NCBI GenBank assembly: GCA_019746135.1
Contig: JAIESI010000111.1
Location: forward strand, 1 to 37,049
Source: Xanthobacteraceae bacterium
GTDB lineage: Bacteria; Pseudomonadota; Alphaproteobacteria; Rhizobiales; Xanthobacteraceae
Reading direction: 5' to 3'
DNA: 37,049 bases
Positions 15,927 through 24,864 of the stretch are shown piece after piece; within the stretch, counting starts at the first letter, position 1, and each line of letters opens with the position of its first letter. The notes under the pieces were generated by a model, which ran no database searches, was not told the DNA's origin, and saw nothing but the letters and a program-made list of their open reading frames with translations. Position numbers and translations under genes: made by a program.

Positions 15927-17198
15927 TTGGAAACGCTTTTTTCCCGCTGTTCGCAGTGGGTGCGGGCCGGCTTGAGCCGCACACATGCGCTGATCGTCGT
16001 CGCGGTCCTGGCCGTGGCGGCCGTCGTCGTTGTGTCGATGGCTCAGAACGGCAGCCCGTCCAAGGTCGCGGTCAACGGTGACCCGGAGGTGTCGAGCCAG
16101 GCGAGGCGTCCGGCGCGTTTTGTGCCGACACCGGCGCAATGGGCGTCGCTCGGCATTGAGCCGTGCAAGCAGATCGCCTTCCGCTCCGACCACACCACCG
16201 AGGGCAAGATCTCGATCAACGAGGAGCATTCGACGGCAATCTATCCGCCCTATGCCGGGCGCGTCACGCGTGTGCTGGCGAAGGCCGGCGACATCGTCCA
16301 GCAGGGCCAGCCGCTGTTCTTCATCGAGGCCTCCGACATGGTCTCGGCGCAGAACAGTTTTCTGGCTGCGGTCGCAGGCTTGAACAAGGCCCGCTCGGCG
16401 GTGGCGATTGCGGAAATCATCGAGAAGCAGAATCGCACGCTCTACGAAGGCAAGGCTGGCCCGTTGCGTGACTTTCAGACGGCGCAGGCGACGCTGGTTC
16501 AGTCGCGCGCCGATCTGCGTACAGCCGAGACTGCGCTCGAAGCCGCGCGCAACAATCTTATGATCCTCGGCAAGACCGAGGCGGAGATCGCCACTTTCCA
16601 GGACCAGGGCAAGATCAGCTCCGACACGCCGATCTATGCGCCGCTGTCGGGCACGGTGGTCCAGCGCAAGATCGGCCCTGGCCAGTACGTCAGCTACACC
16701 AGCACTGGCGCCATCGACCCGGTTTTTGTGATCGGCAATCTTTCGACGGTCTGGATGACCGCCTTCGTGCGCGAGAGCGAGGCGCCCAAGGTCCGCGCCG
16801 GCCAGGCGATCGAATTCACCATGCTCGCCTATCCGAACACGGTGTTCAAAGCGACGATCGATCACGTTGCAGCGTCGCTCGATCCGAGCATTCGCCGCCT
16901 GCTGGTGCGCGCAACGATCGACAACGCGAAAGGACAGTTCAAGCCGGAGATGTTCACGTCGGTCACGATCTACACCGACGACGGCGAGACTTCGATTGCG
17001 GTGCCGCGCGAGGCGGTGATCTACGAGGGCGACACGGCGCGGGTCTGGGTCGCGCGCGCCGACAAGTCCATCGAAGTGCGGCAGATCAAGGCAGGCATGA
17101 CGCGGGGCGGCTTCGTGCAGGTGCTCCAGGGTCTTCAGCCAGGCGAGTCCGTCGTGACCAAGGGCAGCCTGTTCGTCGACCAGGCTGCGGGCACTTGA
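15927..17198 (+). CDS. RND efflux periplasmic adaptor (membrane fusion protein), CusB/CzcB-like
   Basis: A 423-residue adaptor that would bridge the inner-membrane pumps encoded downstream to an outer-membrane channel. A TTG start at 15927 is preferred: GGGGAGGAG lies 7 nt upstream, whereas the open frame extends to 15792 only through GTG codons without a ribosome site. After the start come an inner-membrane anchor (HALIVVAVLAVAAVVVVSMA), a lipoyl-like half (IYPPYAGRVTRVLAKAGDIVQQGQPLFFIE), an alpha-helical hairpin (KARSAVAIAEII...ETALEAARNNLMIL), the second lipoyl half (DTPIYAPLSGTVVQRKIGPGQYV) and beta-barrel/proximal domains. No CusB-type metal-binding methionine or histidine cluster is obvious at the N-terminus. 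The first pump gene starts 31 nt after its stop. Confidence 0.9.
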   Translation: METLFSRCSQWVRAGLSRTHALIVVAVLAVAAVVVVSMAQNGSPSKVAVNGDPEVSSQARRPARFVPTPAQWASLGIEPCKQIAFRSDHTTEGKISINEEHSTAIYPPYAGRVTRVLAKAGDIVQQGQPLFFIEASDMVSAQNSFLAAVAGLNKARSAVAIAEIIEKQNRTLYEGKAGPLRDFQTAQATLVQSRADLRTAETALEAARNNLMILGKTEAEIATFQDQGKISSDTPIYAPLSGTVVQRKIGPGQYVSYTSTGAIDPVFVIGNLSTVWMTAFVRESEAPKVRAGQAIEFTMLAYPNTVFKATIDHVAASLDPSIRRLLVRATIDNAKGQFKPEMFTSVTIYTDDGETSIAVPREAVIYEGDTARVWVARADKSIEVRQIKAGMTRGGFVQVLQGLQPGESVVTKGSLFVDQAAGT

Positions 17199-17229
17199 TC
17201 GCGCTTCAGGCGCGCGGGACCCCATCTCT

Positions 17230-20200
17230 ATGGATGCGCTGGTTGCCTTTGCGCTGAAACACCGCGTCCTGATGGTCGTGGTGTTCGTGATGATGATGGC
17301 CGGAGGCCTCGTCGCCTTCCGCCAGCTCAACATCGAGGCCTATCCGGATCCGACGCCGCCGATGGTGGACGTGATCACCCAGAGCGAAGGGCTCTCGGCG
17401 GAGGAGATCGAGCGCTACATCACGATCCCGATCGAAGCGCAGACCTCGAACCTCAAGAACCTGCGCAGCATCCGCAGCGTTTCGCTCTACGGCCTTTCCG
17501 ACATCAAGCTGCAGTTCACGTTCGACTACACCTATGAGGAGGCGCTGCAGCAGGTGCTGAACCGGCTGGCGCAGCTGCCGCAGCTGCCCAACGGCGCACA
17601 ACCGCAAATCTCTCCGATCAGCCCGATCGGCGAAATCTACCGCTACAAGCTCGCTGGCCCGCGCGACTTCAGCCTGACCGACCTCAAGACGCTGCAGGAC
17701 TGGATCCTGGAGCGGCGCTTCCGCGCCGTGCCCGGCGTGGTCGACGTCATCGGCTGGGGTGGCAAGACCAAAACCTTCGAGGTCCAGGTCGACTTCAACA
17801 AGATGCTCGCCTATGGCGTGACGTTCTCGCAGATCCTTCAGGTCCTCAACAACAGCAACGTCAACGTCGGAGGCAACACCATCAATATCGGCCCGCAGGT
17901 CGCGGTGGTGCGCGGCGTCGGCCTCATCAGGTCGCTCGACGATCTCGGCAACACCATGCTGACCCAGAGCGGCGGCAATCCGGTGCTGGTCAAGGACGTC
18001 GCGACGGTGATTGTCGGCAACAAGCCCCGTCTCGGCGTCGCCGGCAAGGACGACGACAACGACGTGGTCGAGGGCATCGTTCTGATGCGGCGCGGCGAGC
18101 AGAGTTCGCCGACCATCGCCCGCGTGCGAGCCGAGGTCGAGAACATCAACAGCAGCGGCGTGCTGCCGCCTGGCGTGAAGATCGAGCGGATCTACGACCG
18201 TCAGGATCTGATCGACCTCACCACGCGCACGGTGCTGCACAACATGGTGATCGGCATCGGTCTGGTGTTCCTGCTGCAATGGCTGTTCCTCGGCAATCTG
18301 CGCAGCGCCGTGATTGTCGGGCTGACAATTCCGTTCGCGCTGTTTTTCGCCATCGGCATCCTGGTGCTGCGCGGGGAGTCGGCCAATCTGCTGTCGGTCG
18401 GCGCCATCGACTTCGGCCTGATCGTCGATGCCACGGTCATCATGGTCGAGAGCATTTTCCGCAGGCTCGGCGCGATCCACGGCATTGCCCAAGCCGAGCC
18501 CGGTGCGGCGGCCATGCAGCCCACGGCGCCCCATGGGTTCAGCGGCAAGCTTGCCGCGATCTATTACGCCGGCACCGACGTCAACCGCTCCATCCTGTTT
18601 GCCGCGGCGATCATCATTGCCGGATTCCTGCCGCTGTTCACGCTAAGCGGCGTCGAAGGCCGCATCTTCGGCCCAATGGCGAAGACCTATGCCTATGCAT
18701 TGCTTGGCGGGTTGCTTGCGACCTTCACGGTGACGCCGGCGCTGAGCGCCATCATCATGCCGGAGCACGTCCGCGAGACCGAGACGCTCGTGGTGCGGGT
18801 CCTGCACCGGCTCTATTCGCCGATCCTTGTGCTTGCAGTTCGCAACAAGCCGATTGTGCTGGGCGGTCTCGCCGTGCTGCTGATACTCACCGCCGTCGCC
18901 GTACGCTCGCTGGGTCTCGAGTTCCTGCCCAAGCTCGAAGAGGGCAATCTCTGGGTTCGCGCGACCATGCCGTCGACCATCTCGCTGGATGAGGGCAACG
19001 ACTACGTCAATCGGATGCGGCGGGTGATCGGCGATTTTCCCGAGGTCGAAACCGTGGTGTCGCAACAGGGCCGCCCGGACGACGGCACGGATGCGGCGGG
19101 ACCGTTCAACGCCGAGTTCTTCGTGCCGCTCCGGCCCGCCATGGAGTGGCGTCCGGGCGTCGGCAAGGACGAGTTGACCCAGGAGGTGCTGAAGAAGCTC
19201 CAGCTCGAGTTTCCCGGCGTCGAGTTCAATTTCTCGCAATATCTTCAGGACAACGTCGCGGAGGCCGTGTCCGGGGTCAAAGGCGAAAACTCGATCAAGC
19301 TGTTCGGCAACGATCTGAAGACGCTGTCGGAGACAGCCGCGAGGATCAAGGCGGTGCTGGCCACGGTCCCGGGCATCGCCGATCTCGCCGTCTTCACCTC
19401 GCTCGGCCAGCCGACGCTTCAGATCGACGTCGATCGGCAGCGCGCGGCGCGTTACGGCCTCACGCCCGGCGATATCAATTCGACGGTTCATATCGCGATT
19501 GGCGGTGAATCCGCCGGCAACATCTACGAGCCGGGCAGCGACCGTTATTTCCCGATCGTCGTGCGTCTGGCGCCGCAGTTCCGGCAGGCCACCGAGGCGA
19601 TCCAGAACATCCGCATCGGCGTGCAGAACCAGGCCGGTGGCGTGACGCAGATCCCGTTGAGCGAGGTTGCGACCGTCAAGCTCCTGTCCGGTGCGTCCTA
19701 CATCTATCGCGAGAAGCAGCAGCGTTATCTGCCGATCAAATTCAGCGTGCGCGACCGCGATCTCGGCGGCGCAATCCTGGAGGCGCAGTCGAAGGTGCGT
19801 CAGCAGGTCCAGTTGCCGCCCGGGTCGCGCCTGGAATGGGTCGGCGAATTCGGAAATCTGCAGGACGCCATCGCCCGGCTGAAGATCGTCGTGCCGCTGT
19901 GCCTCGCGCTGATCGGGCTCTTGCTCTGGATCAATTTCGGGTCGCTGCCGGATACGATCCTGGCGATGAGCGTCATTCCGATGGCCGTCATCGGCGGAAT
20001 CTTCGGCTTGTTCTTGATGCAGATTCCGTTCAGCGTCTCGGCCGCCATCGGCTTTATTGCGCTGTTCGGCATCTCGACGATGGATGGCATCATCATCCTC
20101 TCGCAATACAACCAGCTCATCGCCTCGGGCCTTGAGCGCCGCGCCGCCATCCTGCGCACCGGAGAGCTGCAAATGCGGCCGGTGCTCATGACCTGCGTCA

Positions 20201-20403
20201 TCGCCGGCGTCGGGCTCCTGCCCGCCATGCTGTCCACCGGCATCGGGTCGCAGGTACAAAAGCCGCTCGCGGTGGTGGTGGTCTGCGGCATGATGCTGGC
20301 GCCCTTCGTCATCCTGGTCACGCTGCCGGTGCTGATCGAGATGTTCTCGCGCCGTTCGGTGCCGCATGCCGGCGGCGAAACCGTTCCGGAGCCGGCGCAC
20401 TAG
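17230..20403 (+). CDS. Heavy-metal-type RND efflux permease 1 (CzcA/CusA-like)
   Basis: Full-length 1057-residue RND proton antiporter of the HME branch. Topology is typical: TM1 at the N-terminus (HRVLMVVVFVMMMAGGLVAF), a large periplasmic loop, TM2-6, a second loop, TM8-12. The HME proton-relay motif DFGLIVDATVIMVE is present, with Asp394, Asp400 and Glu407 matching the D-D-E set of CzcA. TM1 is followed by NIEAYPDPTPP, a variant of the family's DALPDLS segment. Adaptor gene upstream (31 nt) and a second pump 68 nt downstream, all on one strand, indicate a single transcript. The exported ion or compound is not determined by sequence; no metal sensor gene is adjacent. Confidence 0.92.
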   Translation: MDALVAFALKHRVLMVVVFVMMMAGGLVAFRQLNIEAYPDPTPPMVDVITQSEGLSAEEIERYITIPIEAQTSNLKNLRSIRSVSLYGLSDIKLQFTFDYTYEEALQQVLNRLAQLPQLPNGAQPQISPISPIGEIYRYKLAGPRDFSLTDLKTLQDWILERRFRAVPGVVDVIGWGGKTKTFEVQVDFNKMLAYGVTFSQILQVLNNSNVNVGGNTINIGPQVAVVRGVGLIRSLDDLGNTMLTQSGGNPVLVKDVATVIVGNKPRLGVAGKDDDNDVVEGIVLMRRGEQSSPTIARVRAEVENINSSGVLPPGVKIERIYDRQDLIDLTTRTVLHNMVIGIGLVFLLQWLFLGNLRSAVIVGLTIPFALFFAIGILVLRGESANLLSVGAIDFGLIVDATVIMVESIFRRLGAIHGIAQAEPGAAAMQPTAPHGFSGKLAAIYYAGTDVNRSILFAAAIIIAGFLPLFTLSGVEGRIFGPMAKTYAYALLGGLLATFTVTPALSAIIMPEHVRETETLVVRVLHRLYSPILVLAVRNKPIVLGGLAVLLILTAVAVRSLGLEFLPKLEEGNLWVRATMPSTISLDEGNDYVNRMRRVIGDFPEVETVVSQQGRPDDGTDAAGPFNAEFFVPLRPAMEWRPGVGKDELTQEVLKKLQLEFPGVEFNFSQYLQDNVAEAVSGVKGENSIKLFGNDLKTLSETAARIKAVLATVPGIADLAVFTSLGQPTLQIDVDRQRAARYGLTPGDINSTVHIAIGGESAGNIYEPGSDRYFPIVVRLAPQFRQATEAIQNIRIGVQNQAGGVTQIPLSEVATVKLLSGASYIYREKQQRYLPIKFSVRDRDLGGAILEAQSKVRQQVQLPPGSRLEWVGEFGNLQDAIARLKIVVPLCLALIGLLLWINFGSLPDTILAMSVIPMAVIGGIFGLFLMQIPFSVSAAIGFIALFGISTMDGIIILSQYNQLIASGLERRAAILRTGELQMRPVLMTCVIAGVGLLPAMLSTGIGSQVQKPLAVVVVCGMMLAPFVILVTLPVLIEMFSRRSVPHAGGETVPEPAH

Positions 20404-20471
20404 ATGCGGGCGCTTTGGCCTTACGTTTTTGAATCGGGTATAGACCTGCCCGGCAACCTGCCCGAGGGGCG

Positions 20472-23400
20472 ATGATTCGAAGCCTGATTGCCGTCTGCCT
20501 TTCGCGGAGGCCGCTGGTCCTGATTGGATTTGCTGCCTTTCTCGGCATTGGGTTTGGCGCGTTCTCGGTGCTCAACATCGAGGCCTATCCCGATCCGGCC
20601 CCGCCGATCATCGAGATCATCGCCCAGTATCCCGGACAATCTCCGGAAGAGGTCGAGCGCTACGTCACCATCCCGATCGAGATCGCGGTCGCCAGCACGC
20701 CGGGGCTGAAATTCATCCGCTCGAATTCGGTGTTCGCGTTGGGCTTCATCCGGCTCCAATTCGAATACGGCCGGGACTATTACTTCGTCCGCCAACAGGC
20801 ATTGAACCGCCTCAAGGATGTCGAGCTTCCACCGACCGTCCAGCCGGTGATTTCTCCCGCCGGCACCATCAGCGAAATCTTCCGTTACCAGCTCGCCGGC
20901 CCGCCGGGCATGGACTCGATGGAGCTGCGGACGCTGCAGGACTGGGTGGTCGAGCGCAGGCTCCGCCTCGTGCCCGGCGTCTCCGACGTGCTGGTGCTCG
21001 GCGGCAAGACCAAGGAATTCCAGGCCGAGATCGACCTCAACCGCATGCGCGCCTTTGGCCTGACGCTGCCGCAGATCATCAACGCCATCGGCTCGAGCAA
21101 CGCCAATGTCGGCGGCCGCACGATCTCGCTCGGCGAGCAGTCGGTGAACGTCCGCGGCATCGGCGTCATCACCTCGGTCAAGGACATCGAGAACATCGTT
21201 CTGACCCAGCAGGGCGGCCTGCCGGTCGTGCTGTCGGACCTCGCCAAGGTGCAGGTCGGGTTCCGGCCGCGGCTCGGCATCTCGGGCCGCGACGACACGA
21301 CCGATGTCGTCAATGGCATGGTCCTGATGCAGAAGTTCGAGCGCACGATGGAAGTCGTGACGCGCGTTCGCGAGGCGGTCGAGAAGCTCAACACCGACGG
21401 CACGCTGCCGAAGGGCGTCAAGATCGTGCCGTTCTACGACCGCGGCGACCTCGTCGGCATCACGGTCCATACCGTGCTGCACAACATGGCGTTCGGCATC
21501 GCGCTGATCTTCCTGATCCAGTGGCTGTTCCTCGGCAATCTGCGATCTGCCATCATCGTTGCAGCCACCATCCCGGTCGCGCTGTTCGTCGCGGTCATCA
21601 TCACGGTGCTGCGCGGCGAGTCGGCAAACCTGCTGTCGATCGGCGCGATCGACCTCGGCATCATCGTCGATGCAACCGTCATCATGGTGGAGAACATCTT
21701 CCGCCATCTCGCCCATCACGCGCGCCGTGCCTTGGCCGACGGCCAGGCCGGATACCGCGACAAGCTCAATCGCGTGTTGACTGCCGCGGCTGAGGTCAAC
21801 AAGCCGATCTTCTTCTCGGTCGTCATCACCATCGCGGCCTTCCTGCCGCTGTTCACCATGCAGGGTGTGGAGGGCCAGATCTTCGGACCGATGGCGCGCA
21901 CCTATGCTTACGCCCTGCTGGGCGCCGTGATCGCGACGTTCACGATCACCCCGGTTCTGTCTTCGGTGCTCCTGCCCGACAAGCTGCAGGAGGTCGAAAC
22001 CATCCTGGTGCGCTCACTTCGCAGGGTCTATCAGGTCCTGCTGCCGCTGGCGGTCAGGAACGCGCGGGCTGCTGCGGCCATCGCGGTGGGCTTCCTGCTG
22101 ATCGTCGGCGTGCTTGGCGCGCGCCTCGGCACCGAGTTCCTGCCCAAGCTCGAGGAGGGCAATCTCTGGATCCGTGCAGTGATGCCGCCGACGATCAACC
22201 TCGAAGCGGGCATGGACACCGTTGCCGGAATCCGGCGAACCATCCTGCAATTCGCTCCGGTTCAGACAGTGACGTCCGAACAGGGGCGGGGCGATGAGGG
22301 CACCGATCCGGACGGCTCGTTCCTGGCCGAATTCTTCGTTCCACTGAAGCCGCGCAGTGAATGGCCCAAGGGCATGACCAAGGACGAGCTGGTGCGGCAG
22401 ATGAACGCCAAGCTGTCGAACGAGTTCATCGGCATCGACTTCAACTTCTCGCAGTACATCCAGGACAACATCGAAGAGGCGGTGTCCGGCGTCAAAGGCG
22501 AGAACTCGATCAAGCTGTTTGGACGCGATCTCGGCGAGCTCGAGCGGCTGTCCAAGCAGCTCAAATCCGAGCTCGCCAAGGTGCCGGGCGTCGTCAATCC
22601 CGCGGCGTTCAACCTGCTCGGTCAGCCCAATCTCACCGTGCGGATCGACCGCGCCAAGGCCGCGCGCTACGGCTTCTCGGTCGGCGATATCAACACGGTT
22701 GTGCAGGCAGCGATCGGCGGGCAGGAGGTGACACGTGTCTACGAAGGCGAGATCCACTCGGCGCTGACGGTGCGGCTCGCGCCGAAATACCGCGACAACA
22801 TCGATGCGATCCGCTCGATTCCGATCGCGTTGCCGAGCGGTGATCCCAAGGCGGCCACGGCCTACATCGCGCTCAGCGACGTCGCCGAGGTGAAACTCGA
22901 CAGCGGTGCGGCCTATATCTACCGCGAGAACAGCCAGCGCTTCATTCCGTTGAAATACAGCGTGCGCGAGCGCGATCTCGGTTCGACCGTCGCGGACGCG
23001 CAGGCGCGAATCGCCCGCACCGTGCCGCTGCCGCAGGGCTATCGGATGGAATGGTCGGGTGAGTTCGGCGCGTTGCAGGAGGCGAAGAAGCGGCTCGCGG
23101 TGATCGTGCCGCTCAGCCTGCTGCTGATCCTTGCCCTGCTCTACAGCCTGTTCAACTCGGTGCGCGACAGCCTGATCGCGCTGTCCGGAATTCCGTTTGC
23201 GGTCGCAGGCGGCATCCTCGGGCTCTATGTGGCGGGACTGCACGCCAGCGTTTCGGCGGCGGTCGGCTTCATCTCGCTGTTCGGCGTCGCCGCCATGGAC
23301 GGCATCCTGCTCGTCTCCTACATCCGCCGCGACATGGAGGAGGGGATGGGCACCGAGACCGCGATCCTGCAGGCCGGCGAGGCGCGGATGCGCCAGGTGT

Positions 23401-23630
23401 TCATGACCGGCCTGTCGGCCTGCATCGGCCTCGTGCCTGCGGCGCTTTCGACCGGCATCGGCTCGCAGGTGCAGCAGCCGCTCGCCTGCGTGATCGTCGG
23501 CGGCATGCTGCTGTCGCCGATCTGCAGTCTCCTGGTGATCCCGACCATGGCGCGGCTGTTCATGCCGAATGTCGAGGGCACGTCCGCCGGCAAGGCCAAG
23601 GTGGAAGCCGAGGCGGGCCAGCCCGCCTAG
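20472..23630 (+). CDS. Heavy-metal-type RND efflux permease 2 (CzcA/CusA-like)
   Basis: Second full-length (1052-residue) HME-type RND pump, clearly paralogous to the gene upstream: both share LNIEAYPDP, QWLFLGNLRSA, RGESANLLS and NLWIRAVMP/NLWVRATMP segments at equal spacing. The proton-relay motif is DLGIIVDATVIMVE (Asp394, Asp400, Glu407, the same numbers as pump 1). ATG 20472 has GAGGGG just upstream. Two intact pumps behind one adaptor recalls MdtBC, where B and C form a mixed trimer; HME pumps are normally single, so a heterotrimer here is an attractive inference. The stop codon directly abuts palindromic repeat copy B. Confidence 0.92.
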   Translation: MIRSLIAVCLSRRPLVLIGFAAFLGIGFGAFSVLNIEAYPDPAPPIIEIIAQYPGQSPEEVERYVTIPIEIAVASTPGLKFIRSNSVFALGFIRLQFEYGRDYYFVRQQALNRLKDVELPPTVQPVISPAGTISEIFRYQLAGPPGMDSMELRTLQDWVVERRLRLVPGVSDVLVLGGKTKEFQAEIDLNRMRAFGLTLPQIINAIGSSNANVGGRTISLGEQSVNVRGIGVITSVKDIENIVLTQQGGLPVVLSDLAKVQVGFRPRLGISGRDDTTDVVNGMVLMQKFERTMEVVTRVREAVEKLNTDGTLPKGVKIVPFYDRGDLVGITVHTVLHNMAFGIALIFLIQWLFLGNLRSAIIVAATIPVALFVAVIITVLRGESANLLSIGAIDLGIIVDATVIMVENIFRHLAHHARRALADGQAGYRDKLNRVLTAAAEVNKPIFFSVVITIAAFLPLFTMQGVEGQIFGPMARTYAYALLGAVIATFTITPVLSSVLLPDKLQEVETILVRSLRRVYQVLLPLAVRNARAAAAIAVGFLLIVGVLGARLGTEFLPKLEEGNLWIRAVMPPTINLEAGMDTVAGIRRTILQFAPVQTVTSEQGRGDEGTDPDGSFLAEFFVPLKPRSEWPKGMTKDELVRQMNAKLSNEFIGIDFNFSQYIQDNIEEAVSGVKGENSIKLFGRDLGELERLSKQLKSELAKVPGVVNPAAFNLLGQPNLTVRIDRAKAARYGFSVGDINTVVQAAIGGQEVTRVYEGEIHSALTVRLAPKYRDNIDAIRSIPIALPSGDPKAATAYIALSDVAEVKLDSGAAYIYRENSQRFIPLKYSVRERDLGSTVADAQARIARTVPLPQGYRMEWSGEFGALQEAKKRLAVIVPLSLLLILALLYSLFNSVRDSLIALSGIPFAVAGGILGLYVAGLHASVSAAVGFISLFGVAAMDGILLVSYIRRDMEEGMGTETAILQAGEARMRQVFMTGLSACIGLVPAALSTGIGSQVQQPLACVIVGGMLLSPICSLLVIPTMARLFMPNVEGTSAGKAKVEAEAGQPA

Positions 23631-23677
23631 CGCATGTCCCGGAAAAGTGGGCACCGGAATTCCGAAAGGGACATGCG
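23631..23677. repeat. Palindromic intergenic repeat, copy B
   Basis: Arms CGCATGTCCC (23631-23640) and GGGACATGCG (23668-23677) enclose CGGAAAAGTGGGCACCGG and a shortened inner arm (AATTCCG). It differs from copy A at 6158-6205 by only a few bases. It starts on the base after the RND pump stop codon, in the 65-nt gap between convergent genes, where its hairpin may serve as a bidirectional transcript end. Confidence 0.85.
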
Positions 23678-23695
23678 TCAACTCTAGAGCAATCG

Positions 23696-24838
23696 CTACC
23701 CGGCTCGCGTCGGATCGACAACGAAGTTCGTGAAGCCGCCGTCACGATTGCTCATGGCGGCCATCGCATCATTCACCTGCGATAGCGGGAAAATGCGATG
23801 CTCGAACGGTGAGACGTCGAGCGTTCCCGACGCCACCATCGCGGCCATGTCCTGGCCCTCGCCGGTGGTGAACCACACAGAGCCTTGCAGGCCGATCCGA
23901 TTGGTCATCAGCCAGAACGCGTTCAGCGGCAGCACCTCCATCACCGCGCCGACCGTCGCGGCGCGACCGCCGCGGCGCAATGCAAACAGCGGCCGCATGA
24001 AAGCCGCAGCGTTCGCCCCCGGCGGCAGGCAGTCCAGCGAGCTGTCGATGCCATAGCCTTCGGTCAGGGATTTGGCCCAGGTCACGAGCGGATCGGCCGG
24101 CCCGACCGGCACGCTCTCGTCGACCGCGTAGACTTCGATGCGCTGCGGCGACAGTGCCTTGACGCGCTCGAGCAGCGCCTTGTTGCGGCCGGTGCCGAGA
24201 ATCTTCGTCGCACCCATGGCCAGCGCCAGCATGACGGCATTCAGGCCGAGCATGCCGCTGACGCCGTTCACCAGGAATGTCTGTCCCGGGCCGACGCCGA
24301 GCTTCTTCATGGCCGCGTATGCGGTGCCCAGATAGCCAAAGCGCGCCGCCGCCTCGTAACTCACATTGTCCGGCAGCTTGACCAGGGCGTCCTCGGGCGC
24401 GGTGATGAACTGGCACAAGCCGCCGTAGGGATAGGCCTTCATGATCTCCTGCGAGCGGCCGAAATAGCCCTGGAACGTGAAGTTCGGGCAGTCGAGCGGC
24501 TGTCCGCTGCGGCACATGCGGCAGGAGCCGCATTTGCGCGCCGGGTTGACGTAGACGCGGTCGCCAGGCCGCACCGAGCGTACCTGATCGCCGACCTTGG
24601 TGATGACGCCGGTCGGATCGAGACCGAAGATCGCGGGCAGCGGTGGCATTGCCTTCGGATCAGGTGCCGATCCGAAGAAATTGGATACGACGCGCGCGAG
24701 ATTGGGGACGATGCCGCAAGCTTTCACCTCAACCAGTACATCGGTCGAGCGCGGCTCGGGGATTGGGATCCGATCGAGTTTCATCGGCTCGCCGTACTTG
24801 TGCACGCGCGCGGCAATCATTGTTGTCACGGCCGGCAT
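23696..24838 (-). CDS. MDR (zinc-type) alcohol dehydrogenase-like oxidoreductase without the usual catalytic zinc site
   Basis: A 380-residue medium-chain dehydrogenase/reductase. The structural zinc lobe is intact: Cys103, 106, 109 and 117 in RKCGSCRMCRSGQPLDCPN. The nucleotide-binding fold begins near FLVNGVSGMLGLNAVMLALAMGA. Catalytic zinc ligands are largely missing: the first Cys remains (ACGIVPN, Cys41), but the usual G-H-E is GLD (residues 72-74) and the third-ligand region reads FGYLGTAYAA without Cys. It is therefore more likely a reductase or a C-C/C=C oxidoreductase than a classical zinc alcohol dehydrogenase. Start ATG 24838 is tentative (GGAG abuts it); ATG 24820 is the alternative. 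It is the last gene of the long minus-strand operon, 26 nt after the TAXI gene. Confidence 0.88.
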   Translation of the reverse strand: MPAVTTMIAARVHKYGEPMKLDRIPIPEPRSTDVLVEVKACGIVPNLARVVSNFFGSAPDPKAMPPLPAIFGLDPTGVITKVGDQVRSVRPGDRVYVNPARKCGSCRMCRSGQPLDCPNFTFQGYFGRSQEIMKAYPYGGLCQFITAPEDALVKLPDNVSYEAAARFGYLGTAYAAMKKLGVGPGQTFLVNGVSGMLGLNAVMLALAMGATKILGTGRNKALLERVKALSPQRIEVYAVDESVPVGPADPLVTWAKSLTEGYGIDSSLDCLPPGANAAAFMRPLFALRRGGRAATVGAVMEVLPLNAFWLMTNRIGLQGSVWFTTGEGQDMAAMVASGTLDVSPFEHRIFPLSQVNDAMAAMSNRDGGFTNFVVDPTRAG

Positions 24839-24864
24839 CTCCGATTGGCTCGCGAAGGCCTTTG

